Of a stretch of DNA of 64,000 nt, positions 1-8,208 are shown in pieces. A model generated the notes under the pieces. That model was not told the DNA's origin. It was given only the letters and a program-made list of their open reading frames with translations, and did no database searches. Numbering within the stretch: the first letter of the stretch is position 1; each line of letters opens with the position of its first letter. This DNA comes from Tamlana flava (GTDB taxonomy: Bacteria > Bacteroidota > Bacteroidia > Flavobacteriales > Flavobacteriaceae), in the NCBI RefSeq assembly GCF_041287255.1, contig NZ_JBGGTX010000002.1, positions 558,001 through 622,000 of the forward strand, read 5' to 3'. Both the position numbers and the translations under genes were made by a program.

Positions 1-236
1 CGGGTTGTATGGTAACCAACGGAAAAATTTTCCGAAGCTCCGGAGTTCGATTGATACGAGATGGGGTAGTGGTCCACACAGGAGAATTGGCTTCCCTGAA
101 ACGTTTTAAAGACGACGTTAAGGAAGTTGCTAAAGGTTACGACTGTGGTATGCAAATTAAAAACTACAACGATATTTATGAAGGTGACATTATTGAAGCC
201 TTCCACGAAGTTGAAGTAAAAAAGAAACTGAAATAA
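1..236 (+). CDS. infB: Translation initiation factor IF-2, C-terminal end (partial)
   Basis: The frame is open from the window edge (GC before the first Met), so this is the 3' end of a longer gene. The 77 or so visible residues match the last beta-barrel domain of IF-2, the part that binds initiator fMet-tRNA: GELASLKRFKDDVKEV, then CGMQIKNYNDIYEGDIIEAF near the end. IF-2 is the GTPase that places initiator tRNA on the 30S subunit; its GTPase domain lies outside the window. The gene ends just before a strong hairpin terminator. No oddities seen. Confidence 0.95.
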   Translation, partial: GCMVTNGKIFRSSGVRLIRDGVVVHTGELASLKRFKDDVKEVAKGYDCGMQIKNYNDIYEGDIIEAFHEVEVKKKLK

Positions 237-246
237 AATGAAAAAT

Positions 247-277
247 AAAAAAGCCGCGCAAGTTGCGCGGCTTTTTT
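247..277. terminator. Bidirectional intrinsic terminator between infB and the SPOR gene
   Basis: A GC-rich stem (GCCGCGC / GCGCGGC, loop AAGTT) is flanked by A6 on the left and T6 on the right, so it can work on both strands. It sits between two convergent genes, and its right end overlaps the stop codon of the minus-strand gene. Confidence 0.9.
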
Positions 278-677
278 ATTTACTATTATTATTTTTCGGT
301 TTGAAAATAAATGCACTAGGGAATGTTCGCTTAATTTTTTGAAGTGCCCGGTCGGCTTCCAAACGTGTTCTAAAATTACCTGCCCATATTTTGAAATTGG
401 GTGTTTCATATTGCATTGTCGGTTTCCAATCTGCAAAAGTCTTGCTGAATTCACTTTGTGCACTTTGTGCACCAGAGCGATTTCCTGAATAAACCTGTAT
501 TTTGTATCGGTCAGAGTCATCATCACTTTTGTTCATCTCCTTTTTCAGATTTAACAAAACATCTATTTTTTTGTCCTGATTTACCGTTACATTTCCTTGT
601 TGGGAATAGCTGAATGATACACACAATAGGAAGGCAAAAAGACTTAAAAAACTGATTTTCAATTTTAATGGTTCCAT
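276..677 (-). CDS. SPOR-domain protein (secreted, peptidoglycan-binding type)
   Basis: A protein of 133 residues with an N-terminal hydrophobic signal (about residues 6-26, ending SYSQ) and a C-terminal SPOR-like domain. The signature is RYKIQVYSGNRSGAQSA, then FKIWAGNFRTRLEADRAL, the two beta-alpha units typical of the fold. SPOR domains bind denuded septal peptidoglycan; the role here is inferred from the family only. A GTG six codons upstream (695) is in frame, but it falls inside a TACATTTG -7 box, so the ATG at 677 is preferred. It is convergent with infB and divergent from the respiratory operon. Confidence 0.8.
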   Translation of the reverse strand: MEPLKLKISFLSLFAFLLCVSFSYSQQGNVTVNQDKKIDVLLNLKKEMNKSDDDSDRYKIQVYSGNRSGAQSAQSEFSKTFADWKPTMQYETPNFKIWAGNFRTRLEADRALQKIKRTFPSAFIFKPKNNNSK

Positions 678-694
678 TTTCAAAATATTTATCA

Positions 695-702
695 CAAATG
701 TA
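695..702 (-). promoter_or_regulatory. -7 box of the SPOR gene
   Basis: TACATTTG on the minus strand fits the Bacteroidota -7 consensus TAnnTTTG and lies 17 bases upstream of the ATG at 677. No good -33 TTTG is seen. It helps decide the start codon. Confidence 0.45.
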
Positions 703-778
703 TAGGTTATTAACTAAAAAGAGGGCTTTTTTATTATTTAGAATTACTCTAAATTAGCCATTAACACTTCTCTAACAT

Positions 779-808
779 TTTGGGAATCGACTTTTAATAT
801 TACTTTTG
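779..808 (+). promoter_or_regulatory. Promoter of the act-cox operon
   Basis: TTTG (779-782), an 18-base spacer and TACTTTTG (801-808) match the Bacteroidota sigma factor consensus TTTG-N19-TAnnTTTG. Transcription would begin around 812. This rules out the in-frame TTG at 806 as the actA start and gives a leader of about 80 bases before the ATG at 893. Confidence 0.65.
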
Positions 809-892
809 CGAGAGATTTTTTTAACTGTATTTTTTCTGTTTTTGTTAAAGAAAAAATCGTACCAAAGTATAGAAGTTAATATAACCAACAAT

Positions 893-2185
893 ATGAGACA
901 GGTGATTCACCGTAAATTAGGCACTAATATTCTTCATTTAAGCTTAATTATTTTATTAGCGTTTACAGTTTCTCTTTCTGCTCAAGATGGAGATCCAGCA
1001 AAAGGAAAATCATTGTTTAATGCCAATTGTGCGGCGTGTCATCAATTAGATAAAAAAATGACCGGTCCTGCATTGCGCAAGGTTGAACAACGTTTGGCAG
1101 ATGAACAAGGTTTAGATAGGGATTGGATTTATGCTTGGATTCGTAATAGCCCAGGGGTTATAAAGTCTGGTGATGCTTATGCCAACAAAGTTTACAATGA
1201 GTTTGGTGGCGCCGCAATGACGGCATTTCCTCAACTGTCTGATGAGGATATCAACAATATTTTAGCATATACTGCAGAGGAGAAAGCTGCTCCTGCTGAA
1301 ACAGCGGTAGCCGCTCAAGGGGCACAGCCTGCCGGTGCGACAGGTGGTATTTCAAATGAAATTATTCTTGGAGCTTTGGCTATCCTATTTATTTTATTGG
1401 CTATCGGTCTTTATTTGGTAAACAAAACATTGCGTCGTTTTGCTGAGGCCCAAAATATTGAATTACCTGAAGAAGCAAAAAGAACACCATTATGGAAGGC
1501 ATTTGTGCAAAACCAATTTTTAATGTTGGTAACCTCCATATTCTTCTTGTTGGCAAGTGCCTATTTTGTATATGGTTACTTAATGCAAGTTGGTGTAGAC
1601 CAAGGTTATCAGCCAGTACAGCCAATTCATTTTTCACATAAAATTCACGCAGGAGACAATGGTATAGATTGTAAATACTGTCATTCTTCAGCAAGGGTTA
1701 GCAAAACTTCTGGTATTCCTTCATTAAATGTTTGTATGAACTGCCATAAATCTATTTACGAATACAACGGTGAAACTTCTCCAGAATACTCTAAAGAGTT
1801 CTACGATGGTGAAATCAAAAAACTATATGCTGCTGCTGGATGGAGTGATGCTGACCAAAAATACACAGGAGATTCACAGCCAGTAAAATGGGTTCGTATT
1901 CATAATTTACCAGATTTTGCTTATTTTAATCACTCACAGCACGTAACTGTTGCTGGTGTTGAGTGTCAAACCTGCCATGGTCCTGTTGAAGAAATGGAGG
2001 TTTTATATCAACATGCTCCGCTTACCATGGGATGGTGCATCAACTGCCATAGAGAAACAAATGTGGCTGTAAAAGATAATGCTTACTACGAGAAAATTCA
2101 TGAAGAATTATCCAAAAAATATGGTGTGGATGAGTTGACAGCTGCTCAAATGGGTGGTTTGGAATGTGGTAAATGTCACTATTAA
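893..2185 (+). CDS. actA: Alternative complex III subunit ActA, multiheme cytochrome c
   Basis: A 430-residue exported cytochrome with six CxxCH heme sites: one in an N-terminal monoheme domain (C46-H50, CAACH) and five in the C-terminal half (cysteines at 260, 281, 358, 382 and 425). The last site is five residues from the C-terminus. A signal sequence covers about residues 12-34, and two hydrophobic helices lie near 152-175 and 208-230. In alternative complex III, ActA passes electrons from quinol oxidation toward cytochrome oxidase. Start chosen at ATG 893 because the upstream in-frame TTG lies in the promoter. First gene of the actABCDEF-coxBA operon. The extra monoheme domain fused ahead of the pentaheme part is notable. 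Confidence 0.93.
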   Translation: MRQVIHRKLGTNILHLSLIILLAFTVSLSAQDGDPAKGKSLFNANCAACHQLDKKMTGPALRKVEQRLADEQGLDRDWIYAWIRNSPGVIKSGDAYANKVYNEFGGAAMTAFPQLSDEDINNILAYTAEEKAAPAETAVAAQGAQPAGATGGISNEIILGALAILFILLAIGLYLVNKTLRRFAEAQNIELPEEAKRTPLWKAFVQNQFLMLVTSIFFLLASAYFVYGYLMQVGVDQGYQPVQPIHFSHKIHAGDNGIDCKYCHSSARVSKTSGIPSLNVCMNCHKSIYEYNGETSPEYSKEFYDGEIKKLYAAAGWSDADQKYTGDSQPVKWVRIHNLPDFAYFNHSQHVTVAGVECQTCHGPVEEMEVLYQHAPLTMGWCINCHRETNVAVKDNAYYEKIHEELSKKYGVDELTAAQMGGLECGKCHY

Positions 2186-2218
2186 TAAATTTAACAAGAA
2201 GTAATTCAATTATATAAT

Positions 2219-5200
2219 ATGTCATCAAACAAGAAATACTGGAAAAGTGTTGAAGAGCTTAACGAAAATAGCTCTATTGTTGAGACGCTAAAACAAAACG
2301 AGTTTGTTAACGAAATTCCTACTGATGAGTTTTTAGGTGATAAAAACACCTTGGAATCTACATCAACTACTCGTCGCGATTTCTTAAAATATGTAGGGTT
2401 TACTACAGCTGCTGCTTCTTTGGCAGCTTGTGAAGGCCCAGTTAAAAAATCCATTCCTTATGTAGTACAGCCTACTGAAATTATTCCTGGTGTGGCCAAC
2501 TACTACGCAACTACGATTGCAGATGGATTTGATTTTGCGAGTGTTTTGGTGAAAACGCGTGAAGGCCGTCCGATTAAAATTGAAAATAACGCGATGGCAA
2601 CAACTAATGGTAGTGCGAATGCCAGGGTTAACGCATCGGTTTTAGGTTTGTATGACAGTTTGAGGGTTCAAGGTCCTAAGAAAGAAGGAAAGCCCATCTC
2701 ATGGAGTGACTTTGATACTGAAACAACCAAAAAACTAACTGAGATAGCTGCAGCAAATAAAGATATTGTGTTAATGACACAAACTTTTGCCAGCCCTTCA
2801 ACAAGCAAGTTGATTTCAGAATTTAAAGAAAAATACGGTAATGTTAGCCATGTGGTATATGATGCTGTTTCAGAATCTGCTGCGTTGGATGCATACCAAG
2901 ATAAATATGGGGAACGAGGATTGGCAAATTATGATTTTTCAAAAGCCATGACTATTGTTTCTGTTGGTGCTGATTTCTTGGGAGATTGGCAAGGAGGTGG
3001 TTTTGATTCTGGTTATTCTAAAAACAGAATTCCAGACCACGGTAAAATGTCGCGTCACATACAATTTGAGGCCAATATGTCTTTAACTGGTGCAAATGCC
3101 GATAAACGCGTGCCGTTAACCCCATCGCAACAAAAAATAGCTTTAGCCAAATTATGTAGTTATATAGTTGGAGGTTCTGTTTCGGGAGAGTTACCTGAAA
3201 AAATAGAAGAAGCCGTTAAGAGTACCGCTTCTGAACTTAAGAAGGCTGGAAGCAACGGTGTTGTTGTTACAGGTATTCAAGATGTGAACGCACAAGCAGT
3301 GGTTTTTGAAATCAATGAGGCTTTGGGAAGCAAAGCTTTTGACCCGAAAACACCGATTAAAACAAGACAAGGTAGCGATAAGGCAGTTGCAAAATTGGTT
3401 TCTGATATGAAATCAGGAAAAGTAGCAGCCATCATAATGAGTGGTGTGAATCCCATTTATTCGTTGCCAAATGCTGCCGATTTTGTTGATGGCTTAAAAA
3501 AGACTGAACTTTCCGTAGCATTTTCTTTAAAGGAAGATGAAACTTCTACCGAAACACAATATATTGCCGCCGCACCTCACTACTTAGAGGCTTGGGGTGA
3601 TGTTGAAATAAAAAAGGGGCATTACGCATTAACGCAACCAGCAATCCGTCCTTTATTTGATACTAGACAATTTCAAGAAGCATTATTGAAATGGACAGGA
3701 AACGATGTTTCTTATCATGATTATATCAAAGACGCTTGGGGTACAAGTATTTTAGGAGAAAATTCATTTAATAAAGCGTTACACGATGGTGTTTTTGTTG
3801 GTGCCATTGCAACGGAAACTGAAAGCACTTCTGAAGTTGAAGAAGGAGCGACTTTAATATCATTTGGAAATTCAGCCAGATCTCTAGCAGCTTCAGCTAA
3901 AACGGAGGGTTTAGAATTAACATTATACACCAAAACAGGTATGGGTGATGGCCAACAGGCTAATAACCCATGGTTGCAAGAGTTTCCAGATCCAATTACC
4001 AGAGCGGCTTGGGATAACTATTTAACCGTTTCAAAAGTGGATGCCGATAGCATTGGTTTAACCAATATTCATGTTGCCAATGGGGCGCTAAATAGTAACT
4101 ATGCTAAAGTTACTGTTAATGGTGTTTCTGTTACAGTTCCCGTTATTGTTCAGCCAGGACAGGCTAAAGGCTCTGTTGGTTTAGCATTGGGTTATGGAAA
4201 AACCAAAGGTATGAAAGCCGAGATGCAAACAGGTGTAAATGCATATCCATTATACCAAGGGTTTAACAATGTTCAAAGCGTAACAGTTGAGGCTGCTGGT
4301 GGAGAACACGAGTTTGCTTGTGTTCAATTGCACAATACGTTGATGGGACGTGGCGACATTGTTAAAGAAACTACTTTAGAAATTTTCAATACCAAAGATA
4401 AAAAACACTGGAATGCTGTTCCTGTAGTATCTCTAAATCATGAAGAAACTCCGGTAACATCACCAGAAGTTGACTTATGGGATGAGTTTGATCGTTCAAT
4501 AGGTCATCACTTTAACTTGTCAATTGATTTAAATGCTTGTACGGGATGTGGAGCATGTGTTATTGCTTGTCACGCTGAAAACAACGTTCCTGTAGTTGGT
4601 AAAACTGAAGTACGTCGTAGCCGTGATATGCACTGGTTACGTATAGATAGATATTATTCATCTCAAGATTCTTTTGAGAGCGATAACGAGAAAAAGGAGA
4701 ATATTTCTGGTTTAGGAAGTTCGTTAAGTGAATTTAATGAAATGGAAAGTGCTTCAGAGAATCCTCAAGTAGCCTTCCAGCCAGTTATGTGCCAGCACTG
4801 TAACCACGCACCATGCGAAACCGTTTGTCCTGTGGCAGCAACATCTCATGGTCGTCAAGGTCAAAACCACATGGCCTATAACCGTTGCGTAGGTACACGT
4901 TATTGCGCAAACAACTGTCCTTATAAAGTCCGTCGTTTCAACTGGTTCTTGTATAACGGTAATGATGAGTTCGATTATCATATGAATGACGATTTAGGGC
5001 GTATGGTGTTGAATCCAGATGTTGTAGTACGTTCTCGTGGTGTTATGGAAAAATGTTCTATGTGTATTCAAAAAACACAAAAAACTATTCTTGATGCAAA
5101 ACGTGACGGACGTAAAATTAAGGATGGAGAGTTCCAAACAGCTTGTTCTGCCGCTTGTAGCAATGGAGCAATGATTTTTGGTGACATCAATGATAAGGAA

Positions 5201-5314
5201 AGTAAAGTTGCAAAACTTAAGGAAGATAAACGTATGTATCACTTGTTAGAGCATGTTGGCACGAAGCCAAACGTGATGTATCAAACAAAAGTGAGAAATA
5301 CAACTGAAGCATAA
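2219..5314 (+). CDS. actB: Alternative complex III subunit ActB, molybdopterin-oxidoreductase-like iron-sulfur protein
   Basis: A 1031-residue periplasmic protein. A twin-arginine signal (RRDFLKYVGF) sits unusually deep, near residue 53, and is followed by a lipobox-like LAAC; this matches the 'TAT-variant-translocated' oxidoreductase family. The middle is a molybdopterin-oxidoreductase-like domain, which in ActB proteins is known to lack the Mo cofactor. The C-terminal third is a four-cluster ferredoxin domain: CTGCGACVIACH, CQHCNHAPCETVCP, CVGTRYCANNCP and CSMCIQKT with a later CSAACSNG. These clusters probably form the electron wire toward the ActA hemes. It starts 33 bases after actA. Confidence 0.94.
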   Translation: MSSNKKYWKSVEELNENSSIVETLKQNEFVNEIPTDEFLGDKNTLESTSTTRRDFLKYVGFTTAAASLAACEGPVKKSIPYVVQPTEIIPGVANYYATTIADGFDFASVLVKTREGRPIKIENNAMATTNGSANARVNASVLGLYDSLRVQGPKKEGKPISWSDFDTETTKKLTEIAAANKDIVLMTQTFASPSTSKLISEFKEKYGNVSHVVYDAVSESAALDAYQDKYGERGLANYDFSKAMTIVSVGADFLGDWQGGGFDSGYSKNRIPDHGKMSRHIQFEANMSLTGANADKRVPLTPSQQKIALAKLCSYIVGGSVSGELPEKIEEAVKSTASELKKAGSNGVVVTGIQDVNAQAVVFEINEALGSKAFDPKTPIKTRQGSDKAVAKLVSDMKSGKVAAIIMSGVNPIYSLPNAADFVDGLKKTELSVAFSLKEDETSTETQYIAAAPHYLEAWGDVEIKKGHYALTQPAIRPLFDTRQFQEALLKWTGNDVSYHDYIKDAWGTSILGENSFNKALHDGVFVGAIATETESTSEVEEGATLISFGNSARSLAASAKTEGLELTLYTKTGMGDGQQANNPWLQEFPDPITRAAWDNYLTVSKVDADSIGLTNIHVANGALNSNYAKVTVNGVSVTVPVIVQPGQAKGSVGLALGYGKTKGMKAEMQTGVNAYPLYQGFNNVQSVTVEAAGGEHEFACVQLHNTLMGRGDIVKETTLEIFNTKDKKHWNAVPVVSLNHEETPVTSPEVDLWDEFDRSIGHHFNLSIDLNACTGCGACVIACHAENNVPVVGKTEVRRSRDMHWLRIDRYYSSQDSFESDNEKKENISGLGSSLSEFNEMESASENPQVAFQPVMCQHCNHAPCETVCPVAATSHGRQGQNHMAYNRCVGTRYCANNCPYKVRRFNWFLYNGNDEFDYHMNDDLGRMVLNPDVVVRSRGVMEKCSMCIQKTQKTILDAKRDGRKIKDGEFQTACSAACSNGAMIFGDINDKESKVAKLKEDKRMYHLLEHVGTKPNVMYQTKVRNTTEA

Positions 5315-5342
5315 ATCTAATTAAAGAATCAATTATATAATT

Positions 5343-7085
5343 ATGGCGTCTCATTACGAAGCACCTATTAGAAGACCTTTAGTTACAGGCGAAAAATCAT
5401 ACCACGATGTAACCGTGGATGTTGCTAAGCCTGTAGAGGGAAAAGCAAATAAACAATGGTGGATAGTCTTTGGAATTTCACTAGCTGCTTTCCTTTGGGG
5501 AATTGGATGCATACTATATACCATTTCCACAGGTATTGGAACTTGGGGTTTAAACAAGACCGTTGGTTGGGCTTGGGATATTACTAACTTCGTTTGGTGG
5601 GTAGGTATTGGTCACGCAGGAACACTTATTTCTGCTGTACTTTTATTGTTCCGTCAAAAATGGAGAATGGCCATTAACAGATCAGCAGAGGCGATGACCA
5701 TCTTCTCGGTTGTTCAAGCAGGCTTGTTTCCAATCATTCACATGGGTCGTCCTTGGTTAGGCTATTGGGTATTGCCAATTCCAAACCAATTTGGTTCGCT
5801 TTGGGTGAACTTTAACTCACCGTTACTTTGGGACGTATTTGCAATTTCAACATATTTATCGGTATCATTGGTGTTCTGGTGGACTGGTTTATTGCCTGAT
5901 TTTGCTATGATTCGTGATAGAGCTGTTAGACCATTCCAAAAGAAAATCTATTCTTTATTAAGTTTTGGTTGGTCTGGACGTGCTAAGGATTGGCAACGTT
6001 TTGAAGAAGTATCTTTGGTACTTGCCGGTTTGGCAACGCCACTTGTACTTTCGGTACACACTATTGTATCATTTGACTTTGCCACTTCGGTTATCCCAGG
6101 TTGGCATACCACCATATTCCCGCCATACTTCGTTGCGGGTGCGGTATTCTCAGGATTTGCCATGGTAAATACGCTTCTTATCATCATGAGAAAAGTATGT
6201 AGCCTTGAAGATTATATAACGGTTCAGCACATTGAGTTAATGAATATTGTAATCATGATTACAGGTTCTATAGTTGGTGTGGCTTATATTACCGAGTTAT
6301 TTATTGCTTGGTATTCTGGTGTGGAGTATGAGCAATATGCGTTCTTAAATAGAGCTACTGGACCTTACTGGTGGGCTTACTGGATGATGATGTCGTGTAA
6401 CGTATTCTCTCCTCAGTTTATGTGGTTCAAGAAATTAAGAACCAGTATCATGTTCTCTTTCTTTATATCAATCGTGGTAAACGTAGGTATGTGGTTTGAG
6501 CGTTTTGTAATCATCGTAACCTCATTGCACAGGGATTATTTGCCATCATCATGGACGATGTTCTCGCCAACATTTGTTGATATAGGTATTTTTATAGGAA
6601 CCATTGGATTCTTCTTTGTGCTGTTCTTGTTATACTCTAGAACATTCCCAGTAATTGCACAAGCTGAGGTTAAAACTATTTTGAAATCATCAGGGCAGCG
6701 TTATAAAAACCTTAGAGAAGCAGGTAAGAGTTTGGTAGGTACAGGAGCAGATGCTAGAACATCTGGAGTTGTTACTTCAACCAAATCTGTTGAAACACCG
6801 AAAGTTGAAGTTTCTGAAGGTGATAAATTTGAAATGACAAACTCCTTACTTAGTAGCATAGGAACTTTTGACCCATCAACCCAAAAGGCTGATGATTTAA
6901 AGAAGATTAGTGGTGTTGGGCCTAAAATGGAGCAACTGCTTAATAGCATAGGTATCTATTCTTTCCTTCAGGTGAGTAAGATGACCAAAAAAGAATACGA
7001 CTTGTTAGACGGTATCACTGGTTCTTTCCCGGGAAGAGCAGAACGTGATGATTGGTCTGGACAAGCTAAAAAATTAATAAACTAA
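5343..7085 (+). CDS. actC: Alternative complex III subunit ActC, NrfD-like quinol-binding membrane protein, with C-terminal HhH-like domain
   Basis: The first 450 or so of 580 residues form a polytopic NrfD/PsrC-type membrane protein, with motifs such as NFVWWVGIGHAGTLISA and VHTIVSFDFA. This fold binds quinol in complex III alternatives. After the last helix comes a 60-residue polar linker and then a compact C-terminal domain (about 515-580) with DDLKKISGVGPKMEQLL, which resembles helix-hairpin-helix units (GxGxK, as in DNA- or protein-binding HhH domains). The tail is not part of the usual ActC core. It lies 28 bases after actB and 9 before actD. Confidence 0.92.
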   Translation: MASHYEAPIRRPLVTGEKSYHDVTVDVAKPVEGKANKQWWIVFGISLAAFLWGIGCILYTISTGIGTWGLNKTVGWAWDITNFVWWVGIGHAGTLISAVLLLFRQKWRMAINRSAEAMTIFSVVQAGLFPIIHMGRPWLGYWVLPIPNQFGSLWVNFNSPLLWDVFAISTYLSVSLVFWWTGLLPDFAMIRDRAVRPFQKKIYSLLSFGWSGRAKDWQRFEEVSLVLAGLATPLVLSVHTIVSFDFATSVIPGWHTTIFPPYFVAGAVFSGFAMVNTLLIIMRKVCSLEDYITVQHIELMNIVIMITGSIVGVAYITELFIAWYSGVEYEQYAFLNRATGPYWWAYWMMMSCNVFSPQFMWFKKLRTSIMFSFFISIVVNVGMWFERFVIIVTSLHRDYLPSSWTMFSPTFVDIGIFIGTIGFFFVLFLLYSRTFPVIAQAEVKTILKSSGQRYKNLREAGKSLVGTGADARTSGVVTSTKSVETPKVEVSEGDKFEMTNSLLSSIGTFDPSTQKADDLKKISGVGPKMEQLLNSIGIYSFLQVSKMTKKEYDLLDGITGSFPGRAERDDWSGQAKKLIN

Positions 7086-7094
7086 ATATAGTCA

Positions 7095-7625
7095 ATGGAA
7101 GCTTCAAAAGTTATTCACGCTATTTATACCGATGATGATGTGTTAATGTCGGCTATTAAAAAAGTTAAGGCAGAAAAACATCATATTGAAGAAATATATA
7201 CACCGTTTCCGGTTCATGGACTAGACAAAGCTATGGGGCTTGCACCAACTCGTATTGCCATTGCATCCTTTATGTATGGTTTAGTTGGTTTGACCGTAGC
7301 CATTGTGATGATGAATTTTATAATGATTAAAGATTGGCCTCAAAATATAGGTGGTAAACCAAGTTTTAGCTATTTGGAAAATATGCCTGCGTTTGTCCCT
7401 ATTATGTTTGAACTTACCGTATTTTTTGCAGCGCATTTAATGGTTATTACTTTTTATTTACGTAGTAGAATGTGGCCATTCAAAAAAGCTGAAAATCCTG
7501 ACCCAAGAACTACAGACGACCATTTTTTAATGGAAATTGCTGTACATGGAAATGAGAAGGAATTAGAAAGCTTGCTTAGAGAAACTGGGGCAGTTGAGAT
7601 TAATTTAATTGATAAAGCGCATTAA
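7095..7625 (+). CDS. actD: Alternative complex III subunit ActD (DUF3341)
   Basis: A 176-residue protein of the DUF3341 family. The N-terminal soluble part carries YTPFPVHGLDKAMGL, a family signature. Two transmembrane helices follow (about residues 58-78 and 100-122), then a short tail. In known alternative complex III structures ActD packs against ActC and ActB; no cofactor is expected and none is seen. Nine bases separate it from actC, and its stop lies 7 bases before the actE ATG. Confidence 0.9.
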   Translation: MEASKVIHAIYTDDDVLMSAIKKVKAEKHHIEEIYTPFPVHGLDKAMGLAPTRIAIASFMYGLVGLTVAIVMMNFIMIKDWPQNIGGKPSFSYLENMPAFVPIMFELTVFFAAHLMVITFYLRSRMWPFKKAENPDPRTTDDHFLMEIAVHGNEKELESLLRETGAVEINLIDKAH

Positions 7626-7632
7626 TATAGAC

Positions 7633-8184
7633 ATGAAGAGCTTAATTAAAATATTAGCAATAGCAGTCGTTTTAGTTGTTGTATCCTGTAAAAAAGATTC
7701 AGCACCAAACTACCAATTCATGCCCAATATGTATGAGTCTGCTGGATATGAAACTTATGGAGAAGCGGCATTCCGCAATGGACTTGAAGCTCAATTGCCA
7801 GCACAAGGTTCAATACCGAGAGGTTTTGTACCATTCGATATTGAAAATTCGACTGAAGGTTATGCGTTGGCAAAAGAAACATTAAAAAGCCCTTTAGATT
7901 CTACTCAAGTTGACTTGGAAAGAGGAAAGGAGCTTTATGATATTTACTGTGGTATTTGCCATGGTAATAAAGGAAACGGACAAGGTAATTTGGTTAAACG
8001 AGAAAAAATACTTGGTATACCTAGTTACGATGATGCCGGTAGAGCCATTAATGAAGGTAGTATTTATCATGTTATTTACTATGGAAAAAATGCTATGGGT
8101 TCTTATGCTAACCAACTAAATGAAGAAGAGCGTTGGCAAGTAGTTTCGTATGTTTTGCAATTAAAGGCAGATTTAGAAAAGTAA
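7633..8184 (+). CDS. actE: Alternative complex III subunit ActE, monoheme cytochrome c lipoprotein
   Basis: A 183-residue lipoprotein with a short hydrophobic signal ending in VVSC, so Cys about 19 would be lipidated. One class-I cytochrome c domain has CGICH at 106-110, and a probable axial Met lies in GKNAMGSY. It is the likely electron exit of the complex toward the oxidase. An in-frame ATG at 7609 lies inside actD, but MKSLIKILAI at 7633 starts a proper lipoprotein signal and is preferred. Confidence 0.92.
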   Translation: MKSLIKILAIAVVLVVVSCKKDSAPNYQFMPNMYESAGYETYGEAAFRNGLEAQLPAQGSIPRGFVPFDIENSTEGYALAKETLKSPLDSTQVDLERGKELYDIYCGICHGNKGNGQGNLVKREKILGIPSYDDAGRAINEGSIYHVIYYGKNAMGSYANQLNEEERWQVVSYVLQLKADLEK

Positions 8185-8208
8185 GATTGATAAGATTATT
8201 ATATAGAT

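Noticed and set aside
806..892. 29-residue N-terminal extension of ActA from a TTG start
   Set aside because: The TTG is part of the TACTTTTG -7 box and the signal peptide begins properly at ATG 893.
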